This document shows positions 1-5,679 of a stretch of 5,679 nucleotides of DNA, in pieces. The notes below the pieces were generated by a model, which saw only the letters and a program-made list of their open reading frames with translations, was not told the origin of the DNA and did no database searches. Each line of letters starts with the position of its first letter. Positions within the stretch are counted from its first letter, which is position 1. Both the position numbers and the translations under genes were made by a program. The stretch spans positions 1 through 5,679 of the forward strand of contig JACMMK010000113.1 of the NCBI GenBank assembly GCA_014379045.1. The letters run 5' to 3'. The stretch is from Burkholderiales bacterium (GTDB lineage: Bacteria > Pseudomonadota > Gammaproteobacteria > Burkholderiales > CAIKXV01).

Positions 1-579
1 CAGGCGCGACATCGGCACCCGTTGCTCATGACGTTCGCCCATTGCGCTCAGCGCTACTGCCGGAGCCGGGCCCCGCGACGGCGCCGGCGCCGCGGCTTGG
101 ACGGGTGCGCCTGCAGGCTCCTTTACGGGTTGTATCGCCCCGAGAACGTCCCCCTTGGTAATGCGGCCGTCGCGGCCGCTGCCGCGAATTTCCGAGGTAT
201 CGATCTGGTTTTGCGCGGCGATTTTCTTCGCCGCTGGCATCACGGTCGCGCCTGCGGGCGGTTCTTTAGCCGGCTTGGCCGCGCTCTTGGAAGGCAACGC
301 GGCTGCGGGGGATTGCGCGGCGGTTTGCGCCGGAGCCTGCGCTTCAGTATCTATAGTCGCGATGAGTTCTTCGCTCGCAACGCTCGCGCCGTCGCCCTTG
401 ACGATCTTCACCAGCAGGCCGGAATCGGGGGCCGGAAGCTCGAGCACGACCTTGTCGGTCTCGATATCGATCAGGTTCTCGTCGCGTTTGACGAATTCGC
501 CCTGCTTCTTGTGCCATGCCAGAAGCGTCGCTTCGGCGATGGACTCCGACAGCATCGGTACCTTTACTTCCACCAACAT
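1..579 (-). CDS. sucB: 2-oxoglutarate dehydrogenase E2, dihydrolipoyl succinyltransferase SucB/OdhB (5' part)
   Basis: The first 193 residues of the E2 core subunit are visible, and the frame is open to the window edge. E2 carries the succinyl group from SucA on a swinging lipoyl arm and transfers it to CoA. Residues 3-77 form the biotinyl/lipoyl domain, starting VEVKVPMLSESIAEATLLAW. The lipoylation lysine is K43 in IETDKVVLELPAP. An Ala/Pro-rich flexible linker follows (about 79-112). The peripheral-subunit-binding domain, which holds E3, is at about 113-150 (MPAAKKIAAQNQIDTSEIRGSGRDGRITKGDVLGAI). A second Ala/Pro linker (about 151-180) leads to EQRVPMSRL, the start of the catalytic acyltransferase domain, whose HxxxD site lies outside the window. 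There is one lipoyl domain, as is usual for succinyltransferases. The ETDKVVLE motif and the sucA neighbour favour succinyl- over acetyltransferase. The E3 gene (lpdA) is expected next. Confidence 0.97.
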   Translation of the reverse strand, partial: MLVEVKVPMLSESIAEATLLAWHKKQGEFVKRDENLIDIETDKVVLELPAPDSGLLVKIVKGDGASVASEELIATIDTEAQAPAQTAAQSPAAALPSKSAAKPAKEPPAGATVMPAAKKIAAQNQIDTSEIRGSGRDGRITKGDVLGAIQPVKEPAGAPVQAAAPAPSRGPAPAVALSAMGERHEQRVPMSRL

Positions 580-694
580 GATCGATTCACCTTGTTATCG
601 TTCTGTGTTGCGTTTTACGTCGCGCCGTCGCGCCCGGGCGATCTCGAGGCCGCGTGAGAGGTGAGTGCCGCCCCGCGCGCCCGGCCTTGCACAC
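580..694 (-). other. sucA-sucB intercistronic spacer
   Basis: This 115-bp spacer has no supportable gene and no T-tailed hairpin, so sucA and sucB are probably cotranscribed (inference). Besides the inverted repeat at the sucA stop, it contains a tandem 8-bp repeat GTCGCGCC (619-626 and 627-634) running into the perfect palindrome CGCCCGGGCG (631-640). After that the minus strand turns A-rich (GTAAAACGCAACACAGAACG) just before the sucB ribosome site, which would leave the start region unstructured. The spacer is longer than is usual for two subunits made in fixed ratio. Confidence 0.5.
587..593 (-). promoter_or_regulatory. Ribosome binding site of sucB
   Basis: On the minus strand AAGGTGA ends seven bases before the ATG at 579. 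It supports that start for sucB, which gives the family-typical N-terminus MLVEVKVPMLSESI. Confidence 0.85.
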
Positions 695-697
695 TCA
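662..697 (-). repeat. Inverted repeat at the sucA stop codon
   Basis: TGAGTG (662-667) and CACTCA (692-697) are perfect six-base inverted repeats around a 24-base, very GC-rich loop. On the minus strand the first arm begins with the sucA TGA stop. No T-run follows, so it is not an intrinsic terminator. It could be a modest mRNA stem-loop between sucA and sucB, or chance. Confidence 0.3.
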
Positions 698-3541
698 TTC
701 CTTGGTCTCGCCTCCGCCCAGCGTGATCGCGGCGGTGACCAGTTCCTTCTGCTGGATCGCGTGCAGCTTCTTGTAGCCGACCGCCGGGGTCGCGGATGAT
801 ACCCGCCCGGCATAGAACAGTTTCTGTGCCTTGCGCATCGGCCGACGCAGGTAATGCTGGACCCAGTACCACGCCCCCTGGTTGCGCGGCTCTTCCTGGC
901 ACCAGACCAGTTCCTTCGCCGACGCGTAGGTGTCGATCTGCTCCTTGTATTCGTCGTGCGGAAACGGATAGAGCTGAGCGATGCGAACCAGCGCGACATC
1001 CTTGATGCCGGCTTCGCGCCTAGCCGCGCGCAGATCGAAGAACACCTTGCCGCTGCAGAACACCACGCGTCGCGCCTTCGCCGGGTCGATGTCGTCGTCC
1101 CATTCGGCGTTGACCGGCCGGAACTTGTCGAGTGCGAACTCTTCCAGCGAGGACACCGACTCCTTGTGCCGCAGGATGCTCTTCGGAGTGAAGATGATCA
1201 GCGGCTTGCGGAACGGGCGGATCATCTGCCGACGCAGCAGGTAGAACATCTGCACCGGCGTCGCCGGATAGCACACCTGCATGTTGTAGTCGGCGCAGAG
1301 CTGCAGGAAGCGTTCGATGCGTCCCGACGAATGCTCGGGCCCCGCGCCCTCGTAGCCGTGCGGCAGCATCATCACGAGGCCGGACATACGGCCCCACTTC
1401 ACCTCACCCGAAGCGATGAACTGATCGATCACGACCTGCGCGCCGTTGACGAAGTCGCCATACTGCGCCTCCCAGACCACCAGTTCGTTCGGCTCGGTCG
1501 ACGAATAGCCGTATTCGAAACCGAGCACCGCCTCCTCGGACAGCAGCGAATCGATCACCGTGAAATCGGGCTGCCCCGCATACAGGTTCGACAGCGGCAC
1601 ATAGGTGCCCGAATCCCAGCGCTCGCGGTTCTGATCGTGCAGCACCGCGTGCCGATGGAAGAACGTGCCGCGTCCGGTGTCCTGGCCGGAAAGGCGGATC
1701 GCGAAACCGTCCTTGAGCAGGCTCGCATAGGCGAGCGTCTCGGCCATGCCCCAGTCGAGCGGGATGCTGCCCTCGGCCATCAGCCGACGGTCTTCCATGA
1801 TCTTCTGCACCCGGGGGTGCAGCTTGAAATCGTCGGGCACCTTCGACACCAGACGCCCGAGTTCCTTCAGCGACTCGAGGGGCATCTGCGTGTTGTCGTT
1901 CTCGTTCCACTTGGTGCCCTTGAACATCGCCCAGTCGGGCGAATACGGAGGCTTGAAGTTGGCGAGCACGGTCTTGTTCGTATGATAGCCGCCGTCCATC
2001 GCGGTGCGGAACGTGCTGATCAATTCGCTCGCGCCGCTCTCGGTGGCGATGCCTGCCGCAGCGAGCTTGTCGGCGTAGAGCTTGCGCGTGCTCGCCTTCT
2101 TGCTGATCACCTTGTACATCAACGGCTGGGTGACCATCGGCTCGTCCTGCTCGTTATGACCCGGCCGGCGGAAACACACGAGGTCGACGACGACGTCCTT
2201 GCGGAACTCCATCCGGAAATCGAGCGCCGCCTCGGTCACCAGCGCGACCGCTTCGGGATCGTCGCCGTTCACATGGAAGATCGGCGCCTCGACCATCTTC
2301 GACACGTCGCTGCAGTACAGCGACGAGCGCGAATCGCGCGGATCGGACACGGTGAAGCCGATCTGGTTGTTGATGATCAGGTGCATCGTGCCGCCGGTGC
2401 CGAAGCCCCGCGTCTGCGACAGGTTGAGCGTCTCCATCACGACCCCCTGCCCCGCATACGACGCGTCGCCGTGGATCAGGATCGGCATCACCTCGCGCCC
2501 CTGCTTGTCGCCGCGCCGGTGCTGGCGCGCGCGCACCGAGCCGGTCACCACCGGATTGACGATCTCGAGGTGCGAGGGGTTGAACGCCAGCGCCAGATGC
2601 ATCGGCCCGCCGGGGGTCGTGATGTCGCTCGAGAACCCGTCGTGGTAGATCACGTCGCCGTAGAGGATCGCCTCGTCCATCTTGCCTTCGAACTCGGCGA
2701 ACAGATCCTTCGGCATCTTGCCGAGTGTATTGACGAGCACGTTCAGGCGGCCGCGGTGCGCCATCCCGATCACCGCTTCCTTGACCCCGAGGCCGCCGGC
2801 GCGCTGCAGCAGGACGTCGAGCATGGGGATCAGCGTCTCGCCGCCTTCGAGCGAGAACCGCGTCTGGCCGACGTACTTCGTGTGCAGGTACTTCTCGAGT
2901 GTCTCGGCCGCGGTCAGGCGTTCGAGCAGATGCAGTTTGAACCCGGCGTCGTAGCCGGGCCTCGAGTGGATGCTTTCGAAGCGCTGCTGGATCCACTTCT
3001 TCTGCGCCGGATCGGAGATGTACATGTACTCGAAACCGATCGAGCCGCAATAGGTCTCGCGCACATGGGTCAGGATCTGACGCAGTGTCGCGCGCTGCGG
3101 GCCGACCAGCGAGCCGGTGTTGAACACGGTATCCATGTCCGCGTCCGAGAGCCCGTAGAACGCCGGGTCGAGTTCCTGGATGTACGGCTTTTCCTGGCGC
3201 TTCAGCGGATCGATGTCGGCATGCCGGACACCGAGGAAGCGGTAGGCGCCGATCAACTGCAGCACCGACACCTGCTTCAGTGCCTCGTCTGCACTCAGAT
3301 TCGCCGGATCGGCGACCGCGCCGTTGAGATACGGGTTACGTTTCGCCAACGCCGCGAACTCGTTTCGCACGCGCTCATGCGACACATCGGGTCCGTTGCC
3401 CGAACGCTGCAACGCGTCGAAATACTGGCGCCACGCGCCGTCGACCGAAGCGGGATCTTCCAGGTACGCGTCGTAGAGTTCTTCGATGAACGGCGCATTG
3501 GCGCCGAACAGATACGAGTTGCCGAACATCTCTTGCATCAT
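695..3541 (-). CDS. sucA: 2-oxoglutarate dehydrogenase E1 component, SucA/OdhA
   Basis: This 948-residue E1 subunit of the 2-oxoglutarate dehydrogenase complex uses thiamine diphosphate to decarboxylate 2-oxoglutarate and to succinylate the E2 lipoyl group. It is near the usual length (E. coli 933). The N-terminal E1o segment (NSYLFGANAPFIEELYDAYL, residues 8-27) is the part that docks to the complex in this family. The dehydrogenase domain spans about 190-510, with active-site H262 (GMAHRGRLNVL) and H300 (VIYHDGFSSD). Its cofactor motif runs from HGDASYAGQG (358-367) to NNQIGFT (391-397), with D359 and N392 as likely Mg2+ ligands. The transketolase-like pyrimidine domain is at about 595-790 (GQDTGRGTFFHRHAVLHDQ, PHGYEGAGPEHSSGRIERF). 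The C-terminal domain follows (ARRVVFCSGKV to SSATPAVGYKKLH). Translation begins at tandem ATGs (3541, 3538). The first gives the family-typical MMQ- start, but its ribosome site is weak. sucB follows 115 bp downstream. Confidence 0.98.
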   Translation of the reverse strand: MMQEMFGNSYLFGANAPFIEELYDAYLEDPASVDGAWRQYFDALQRSGNGPDVSHERVRNEFAALAKRNPYLNGAVADPANLSADEALKQVSVLQLIGAYRFLGVRHADIDPLKRQEKPYIQELDPAFYGLSDADMDTVFNTGSLVGPQRATLRQILTHVRETYCGSIGFEYMYISDPAQKKWIQQRFESIHSRPGYDAGFKLHLLERLTAAETLEKYLHTKYVGQTRFSLEGGETLIPMLDVLLQRAGGLGVKEAVIGMAHRGRLNVLVNTLGKMPKDLFAEFEGKMDEAILYGDVIYHDGFSSDITTPGGPMHLALAFNPSHLEIVNPVVTGSVRARQHRRGDKQGREVMPILIHGDASYAGQGVVMETLNLSQTRGFGTGGTMHLIINNQIGFTVSDPRDSRSSLYCSDVSKMVEAPIFHVNGDDPEAVALVTEAALDFRMEFRKDVVVDLVCFRRPGHNEQDEPMVTQPLMYKVISKKASTRKLYADKLAAAGIATESGASELISTFRTAMDGGYHTNKTVLANFKPPYSPDWAMFKGTKWNENDNTQMPLESLKELGRLVSKVPDDFKLHPRVQKIMEDRRLMAEGSIPLDWGMAETLAYASLLKDGFAIRLSGQDTGRGTFFHRHAVLHDQNRERWDSGTYVPLSNLYAGQPDFTVIDSLLSEEAVLGFEYGYSSTEPNELVVWEAQYGDFVNGAQVVIDQFIASGEVKWGRMSGLVMMLPHGYEGAGPEHSSGRIERFLQLCADYNMQVCYPATPVQMFYLLRRQMIRPFRKPLIIFTPKSILRHKESVSSLEEFALDKFRPVNAEWDDDIDPAKARRVVFCSGKVFFDLRAARREAGIKDVALVRIAQLYPFPHDEYKEQIDTYASAKELVWCQEEPRNQGAWYWVQHYLRRPMRKAQKLFYAGRVSSATPAVGYKKLHAIQQKELVTAAITLGGGETKE

Positions 3542-3704
3542 CGGGAAGCGTCCAGTGGCGGGTGCGGGGCGGCGCGGCGTTGCGTTGGCGGTGATCGCAC
3601 CGAAACGTGAGCGGCCGTCGGCCGCAGGAGATGAATGGGCGCGGTGGGCGGTATGGGCAACCGGGAGTGCCGACCCGACATGACTCGAAGTCGGCGTTCT
3701 CCGA
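3542..3704 (-). other. gltA-sucA intergenic region with GC-rich hairpins
   Basis: This 163-bp gap has no supportable gene. It holds a perfect inverted repeat GCGGCC-GTC-GGCCGC at 3611-3625 (six-base-pair stem, three-base loop). Closer to gltA there is a weaker one, CCGAC (3675-3679) with GTCGG (3690-3694), which encloses the alternative GACT-CGA-AGTC at 3682-3692. Neither is followed by a T-run on the minus strand, so they do not look like intrinsic terminators. The stretch next to sucA is C-rich on the minus strand. I see no convincing sigma-70 promoter. The sucA ribosome site is weak: only GGA, about nine bases before the ATG. Confidence 0.5.
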
Positions 3705-5006
3705 TCAGCGGCGTTCGCTCAACGGCTTCAGCTTGCGCGAGGTCTCGCCGAGGAACAACTGTCGCGGACGACCGATCTTCTGATCCGGATCTTCGACCAT
3801 TTCGTTCCACTGCGCGATCCAGCCGACCGTGCGCGCTAGCGCGAACAGCGCGGTGAACATCGACACCGGAATGCCCAGGGCCTTGTAGACGATGCCCGAG
3901 TAGAAGTCGACGTTCGGGAACAGCTTGCGCTTGACGAAATAGTCGTCCTCGAGCGCGACCTTCTCGAGTGCGAGCGCGAGCTTGAACATCTTGTTGTCTT
4001 CGAGCCCGAGTTCGGCCAGCACGTCATGGCACGCGCCCTGGATCAGGCGCGCGCGCGGATCGTAATTCTTGTAGACACGGTGGCCGAAGCCCATCAGCTT
4101 CGACTGTTCCGCCGGGTCTTTGGCGCGCGCGATGAACTTGTCGATGTTCGACACGTCGCCGATCTCGTCGAGCATCTTCAAGACCGCTTCGTTCGCGCCG
4201 CCGTGTGCCGGTCCCCACAGGCTGGCGACCCCCGCGGCAATGCACGCGAACGGGTTCGCACCGGACGAGCCGGCGAGGCGTACCGTCGAGGTCGATGCAT
4301 TCTGCTCGTGATCGACGTGCAGGATCAGAATCTTCTCCAACGCACGCACCAGCACCGGGTTGGGGGTGTACTCCTCGCACGGCACGCCGAACATCATGCG
4401 CATGAAATTCTCGACGTAGCCGAGATCGTTGCGCGGATACATGAACGGCTGGCCGATGTTGTACTTGTAGGTCATCGCGACCACGGTGGGCATCTTCGCG
4501 ATCAGCCGGAACTCGGAGATCATCCGGTGCTGCGGATTCTGGATGTCGAGCGAGTCGTGGTAGAACGCGGCCATGCCGCCGACGACGCCGCACAGCACCG
4601 CCATCGGGTGCGCATCGCGGCGAAACCCCGAATAGAAGCGCGCCAGCTGCTCGTGCACCATCGTGTGAATGGTGACCGTGTGGTCGAACTCCTTCTTCTG
4701 CTTCGGGTTCGGCAGCTCGCCCTTCAGGATCAGGTACGCGACCTCGAGAAAATCGCACTGATCGATCAATGACTCGATCGGGTAGCCGCGATGCTGCAGC
4801 ACGCCTTCATCGCCGTCGATGTACGTGATGCTCGACTTGCAACTCGCCGTCGACATGAACCCGGGGTCGTAGGTGAACGCCCCGGTCTTGCTGTAGAGCG
4901 TGCGCACGTCGATCACGTCGGGGCCGATCGTGCCGCCGTAGATCGGGAACTCGACTGACGGACGTCCGTCGCTGAACGAGAGGGTTGCGTTGGCTTTGCT
5001 GTCCAT
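3705..5006 (-). CDS. gltA: Citrate synthase (type II), GltA
   Basis: This 433-residue citrate synthase condenses oxaloacetate with acetyl-CoA to form citrate, the entry step of the TCA cycle, in the cytoplasm. Length and sequence match the long, hexameric type II enzymes of Gram-negative bacteria (E. coli GltA has 427 residues). The catalytic triad is visible: H268 in WGPAHGGANEAV, H309 in MGFGHRVYKNYDPRA and D367 in FPNVDFYSGI. The conserved ILHVDHEQNASTSTVR lies at residues 228-243. Substrate-binding arginines are expected at R318, R392 and in RPRQLF (413-418). C210 (GVPCEEY) aligns with E. coli Cys206, the cysteine linked to the NADH-inhibition site, so allosteric NADH control is plausible (inference). 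The start MDSKANATLSFSDG is chosen for its strong AGGAG and family-typical N-terminus. The gene stands 77 bp after sdhE, behind a terminator, and 163 bp before sucA. It may therefore have its own promoter, though none is evident. Confidence 0.98.
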   Translation of the reverse strand: MDSKANATLSFSDGRPSVEFPIYGGTIGPDVIDVRTLYSKTGAFTYDPGFMSTASCKSSITYIDGDEGVLQHRGYPIESLIDQCDFLEVAYLILKGELPNPKQKKEFDHTVTIHTMVHEQLARFYSGFRRDAHPMAVLCGVVGGMAAFYHDSLDIQNPQHRMISEFRLIAKMPTVVAMTYKYNIGQPFMYPRNDLGYVENFMRMMFGVPCEEYTPNPVLVRALEKILILHVDHEQNASTSTVRLAGSSGANPFACIAAGVASLWGPAHGGANEAVLKMLDEIGDVSNIDKFIARAKDPAEQSKLMGFGHRVYKNYDPRARLIQGACHDVLAELGLEDNKMFKLALALEKVALEDDYFVKRKLFPNVDFYSGIVYKALGIPVSMFTALFALARTVGWIAQWNEMVEDPDQKIGRPRQLFLGETSRKLKPLSERR

Positions 5007-5012
5007 CAGACT

Positions 5013-5017
5013 CTCCT
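5013..5017 (-). promoter_or_regulatory. Ribosome binding site of gltA
   Basis: On the minus strand AGGAG lies six bases before the ATG at 5006, an ideal Shine-Dalgarno spacing. It fixes the gltA start there, rather than at in-frame codons further upstream that would run back into sdhE. Confidence 0.9.
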
Positions 5018-5034
5018 GAGCGGGATCGCGCGGT

Positions 5035-5061
5035 CCTGTGACAGGTCGACCGGGCAGGTCG
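5035..5061. repeat. Palindrome and repeats in the gltA leader
   Basis: The 77-bp sdhE-gltA gap contains CCTGT-G-ACAGG (5035-5045), an 11-bp palindrome around one central base. Next to it is CGACC-GGGCA-GGTCG (5047-5061), a five-base-pair stem with a five-base loop. The heptamer CAGGTCG occurs twice as a direct repeat, at 5042-5048 and 5055-5061, 13 bp apart. The block lies 30-55 bases upstream of the gltA start, where an operator or leader structure could act. I do not recognise a known regulator site. The repeats are short enough that chance in GC-rich DNA is a real alternative. I also saw no convincing -35/-10 pair in this gap. Confidence 0.4.
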
Positions 5062-5071
5062 GCGCGGATAC

Positions 5072-5095
5072 AAAAACGCGCGGTCAGGCCGCGCG
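5072..5095 (-). terminator. Intrinsic terminator overlapping the sdhE stop codon
   Basis: Read on the minus strand, CGCGCGG (5095-5089), a five-base loop CCTGA (5088-5084) and CCGCGCG (5083-5077) form a perfect seven-base-pair, all-GC stem. It is followed at once by five T (5076-5072), the classic form of a rho-independent terminator. The TGA in the loop is the stop codon of sdhE, so the stem includes the last sdhE codons. It should end, or partly attenuate, transcription coming from the sdh genes before gltA. How efficient it is cannot be told from sequence, since the T-run is short and ribosomes reading to the stop could interfere with folding. Confidence 0.8.
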
Positions 5096-5338
5096 CAACA
5101 TTTCCAGAACCGGAGTCACCCGTTTGTCGGCAGGTTGCAGCCGACCGATGATCATGTCCCACAGATCCTGGTCGGGGTAGTCGAGCAGTTCCTTCAACAA
5201 CTCGACCTCCGGCGGCTTGAGCGTCGCGTAGCGATTATCCATGAACCGTCGCAACACGAGATCGAGTTCGAGCAGGCCGCGACGGCAATGCCAGCGTAAC
5301 CGATTTTCTTCGATGCGGGCGACCTCGGTCTGCATCAT
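5084..5338 (-). CDS. sdhE: SdhE, FAD assembly factor for succinate dehydrogenase
   Basis: This is an 84-residue protein of the SdhE/Sdh5 family (formerly YgfY, DUF339), a cytoplasmic factor that promotes covalent attachment of FAD to SdhA. The family signature RGxxE is present as RGLLELD at residues 20-26, preceded by the typical NRLRWHCR stretch. The middle (YATLKPPEVELLKELLDYPDQDLWDMI) matches the helical fold of the family, and the length is normal. The start is at 5338, where two ATG codons lie in tandem (5338 and 5335). The frame stays open far upstream, but that extension would overlap sdhB in another frame and is not family-like. No strong Shine-Dalgarno precedes the ATG. The sdhB stop is only two bases away, so translational coupling to sdhB is likely (inference). 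The stop codon sits in the loop of a terminator hairpin. Its place between sdhB and gltA fits its role in complex II assembly. Confidence 0.95.
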   Translation of the reverse strand: MMQTEVARIEENRLRWHCRRGLLELDLVLRRFMDNRYATLKPPEVELLKELLDYPDQDLWDMIIGRLQPADKRVTPVLEMLRAA

Positions 5339-5340
5339 CG

Positions 5341-5679
5341 TCACACCATCCGCTTGACCATCAACTGCTTGATCTTGCCGATCGCGCGCGTCGGGTTCAG
5401 ACCCTTCGGACAGACGTCGACGCAGTTCATGATCGTGTGGCAGCGAAACAGCCGGTACGGATCTTCGAGATTGTCCAGACGCTCGGAGGTCGCCTCGTCG
5501 CGGCTGTCGGCCAGGAACCGGTAGGCCTGCAGCAGACCCGCGGGGCCGACGAACTTGTCGGGGTTCCACCAGAACGAGGGGCACGAGGTCGAGCAGCACG
5601 CGCACAGGATGCACTCGTAGAGCCCGTTCAGCTCCTCGCGGTCCGCGGGCGACTGCAGGCGTTCGGTCTCCGGCGGCGG
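5341..5679 (-). CDS. sdhB: Succinate dehydrogenase iron-sulfur subunit SdhB (3' part)
   Basis: This is the C-terminal 112 residues of the iron-sulfur subunit of succinate dehydrogenase (complex II), which passes electrons from the SdhA flavin to membrane ubiquinone. The reading frame is open to the window edge, so the start lies outside. Numbering from the first visible residue, the motif CILCACCSTSCP gives C23, C26, C29 and C33, and the later CHTIMNCVDVCP gives C80, C86 and C90. By family knowledge C23/C26/C29/C90 bind the [4Fe-4S] cluster and C33/C80/C86 the [3Fe-4S] cluster. S35, W38 and H81 match the quinone-site residues of the E. coli protein. The cysteine spacing equals that of E. coli SdhB, so about 126 N-terminal residues, including the [2Fe-2S] domain, should lie beyond the window. 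The protein ends IKQLMVKRMV at a TGA two bases before sdhE. The other sdh genes are expected upstream. Identification is firm. Confidence 0.97.
   Translation of the reverse strand, partial: PPPETERLQSPADREELNGLYECILCACCSTSCPSFWWNPDKFVGPAGLLQAYRFLADSRDEATSERLDNLEDPYRLFRCHTIMNCVDVCPKGLNPTRAIGKIKQLMVKRMV

Noticed and set aside
22..664. Two overlapping plus-strand open frames (22-657 and 155-664) opposite the sucB start.
   Set aside because: The minus strand clearly encodes the lipoyl and E3-binding domains of SucB. The plus-strand translations are Arg- or Ala/Ser-rich and resemble no family.
854..3610. A 918-codon open frame on the plus strand, antisense to almost all of sucA.
   Set aside because: It runs in exact codon register with sucA, so a stop would need a TTA, CTA or TCA codon in sucA, and these are rare in high-G+C genes. 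The translation is Arg/His/Asp/Glu/Val-rich with no recognisable domain, while sucA has every family motif.
3615..3660. A possible sigma-70 promoter on the minus strand in the gltA-sucA gap (TTGCCC, 18-base spacer, ATTCAT).
   Set aside because: The -10 match is only three of six bases and the -35 four of six. That is too weak to call.
3538..3810. A 90-codon minus-strand open frame spanning the end of gltA and the gltA-sucA gap.
   Set aside because: Its first third is an out-of-frame reading of gltA and the rest is Arg/Pro-rich spacer. It has no ribosome site or recognisable domain.
4026..4772. A 248-codon plus-strand open frame antisense to gltA.
   Set aside because: It is also in codon register with gltA and has the same low-complexity antisense composition, so it is a shadow of a well-conserved gene.
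5007..5162. A 52-codon N-terminal extension of gltA starting at 5162.
   Set aside because: It would overlap sdhE in another frame and cross the terminator, and it lacks a citrate-synthase-like sequence. The ATG at 5006 has an ideal AGGAG and gives normal length.

Overview
The window is high-G+C proteobacterial DNA carrying a compact block of TCA-cycle genes, all read from the minus strand. In transcription order they are sdhB (3' part only), sdhE, gltA, sucA and sucB (5' part only). The gene order sdhB-sdhE-gltA-sucA-sucB and the protein sequences fit a Betaproteobacterium best, in the style of Neisseria, Rhodocyclales or Burkholderiales. A gammaproteobacterial origin cannot be excluded from this window alone. 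The plus strand holds no gene I can support. Its long open frames are codon-register shadows of the minus-strand genes.

Layout from high to low coordinates. Positions 5679-5341 encode the C-terminal half of the succinate dehydrogenase iron-sulfur subunit, with all seven cysteines of the [4Fe-4S] and [3Fe-4S] clusters. Two bases later, 5338-5084 encode SdhE, the small FAD assembly factor for SdhA. A strong intrinsic terminator (5072-5095) overlaps the 3' end of sdhE, with the sdhE stop codon in its loop. After a 77-bp gap comes gltA (5006-3705), a 433-residue type II citrate synthase. A 163-bp gap with a GC-rich hairpin precedes sucA (3541-695), the 948-residue thiamine-diphosphate E1 subunit of 2-oxoglutarate dehydrogenase. 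A 115-bp gap leads to sucB (579 to the window edge), the dihydrolipoyl succinyltransferase E2 subunit, visible through its lipoyl domain, linker and peripheral-subunit-binding domain.

Together these genes cover citrate formation (GltA), conversion of 2-oxoglutarate to succinyl-CoA (SucA, SucB and an E3 that would be expected beyond position 1), and oxidation of succinate into the quinone pool (SdhB and its partners, expected beyond position 5679). SdhE supports assembly of the succinate dehydrogenase flavoprotein.

Every coding sequence looks intact and conserved. There are no mobile elements, tRNAs, rRNAs, CRISPR arrays or foreign-looking islands. I found no undescribed system. The points worth a second look are regulatory: the terminator merged with the sdhE stop codon, the repeat-rich gltA leader, and the hairpins in the gaps around sucA.
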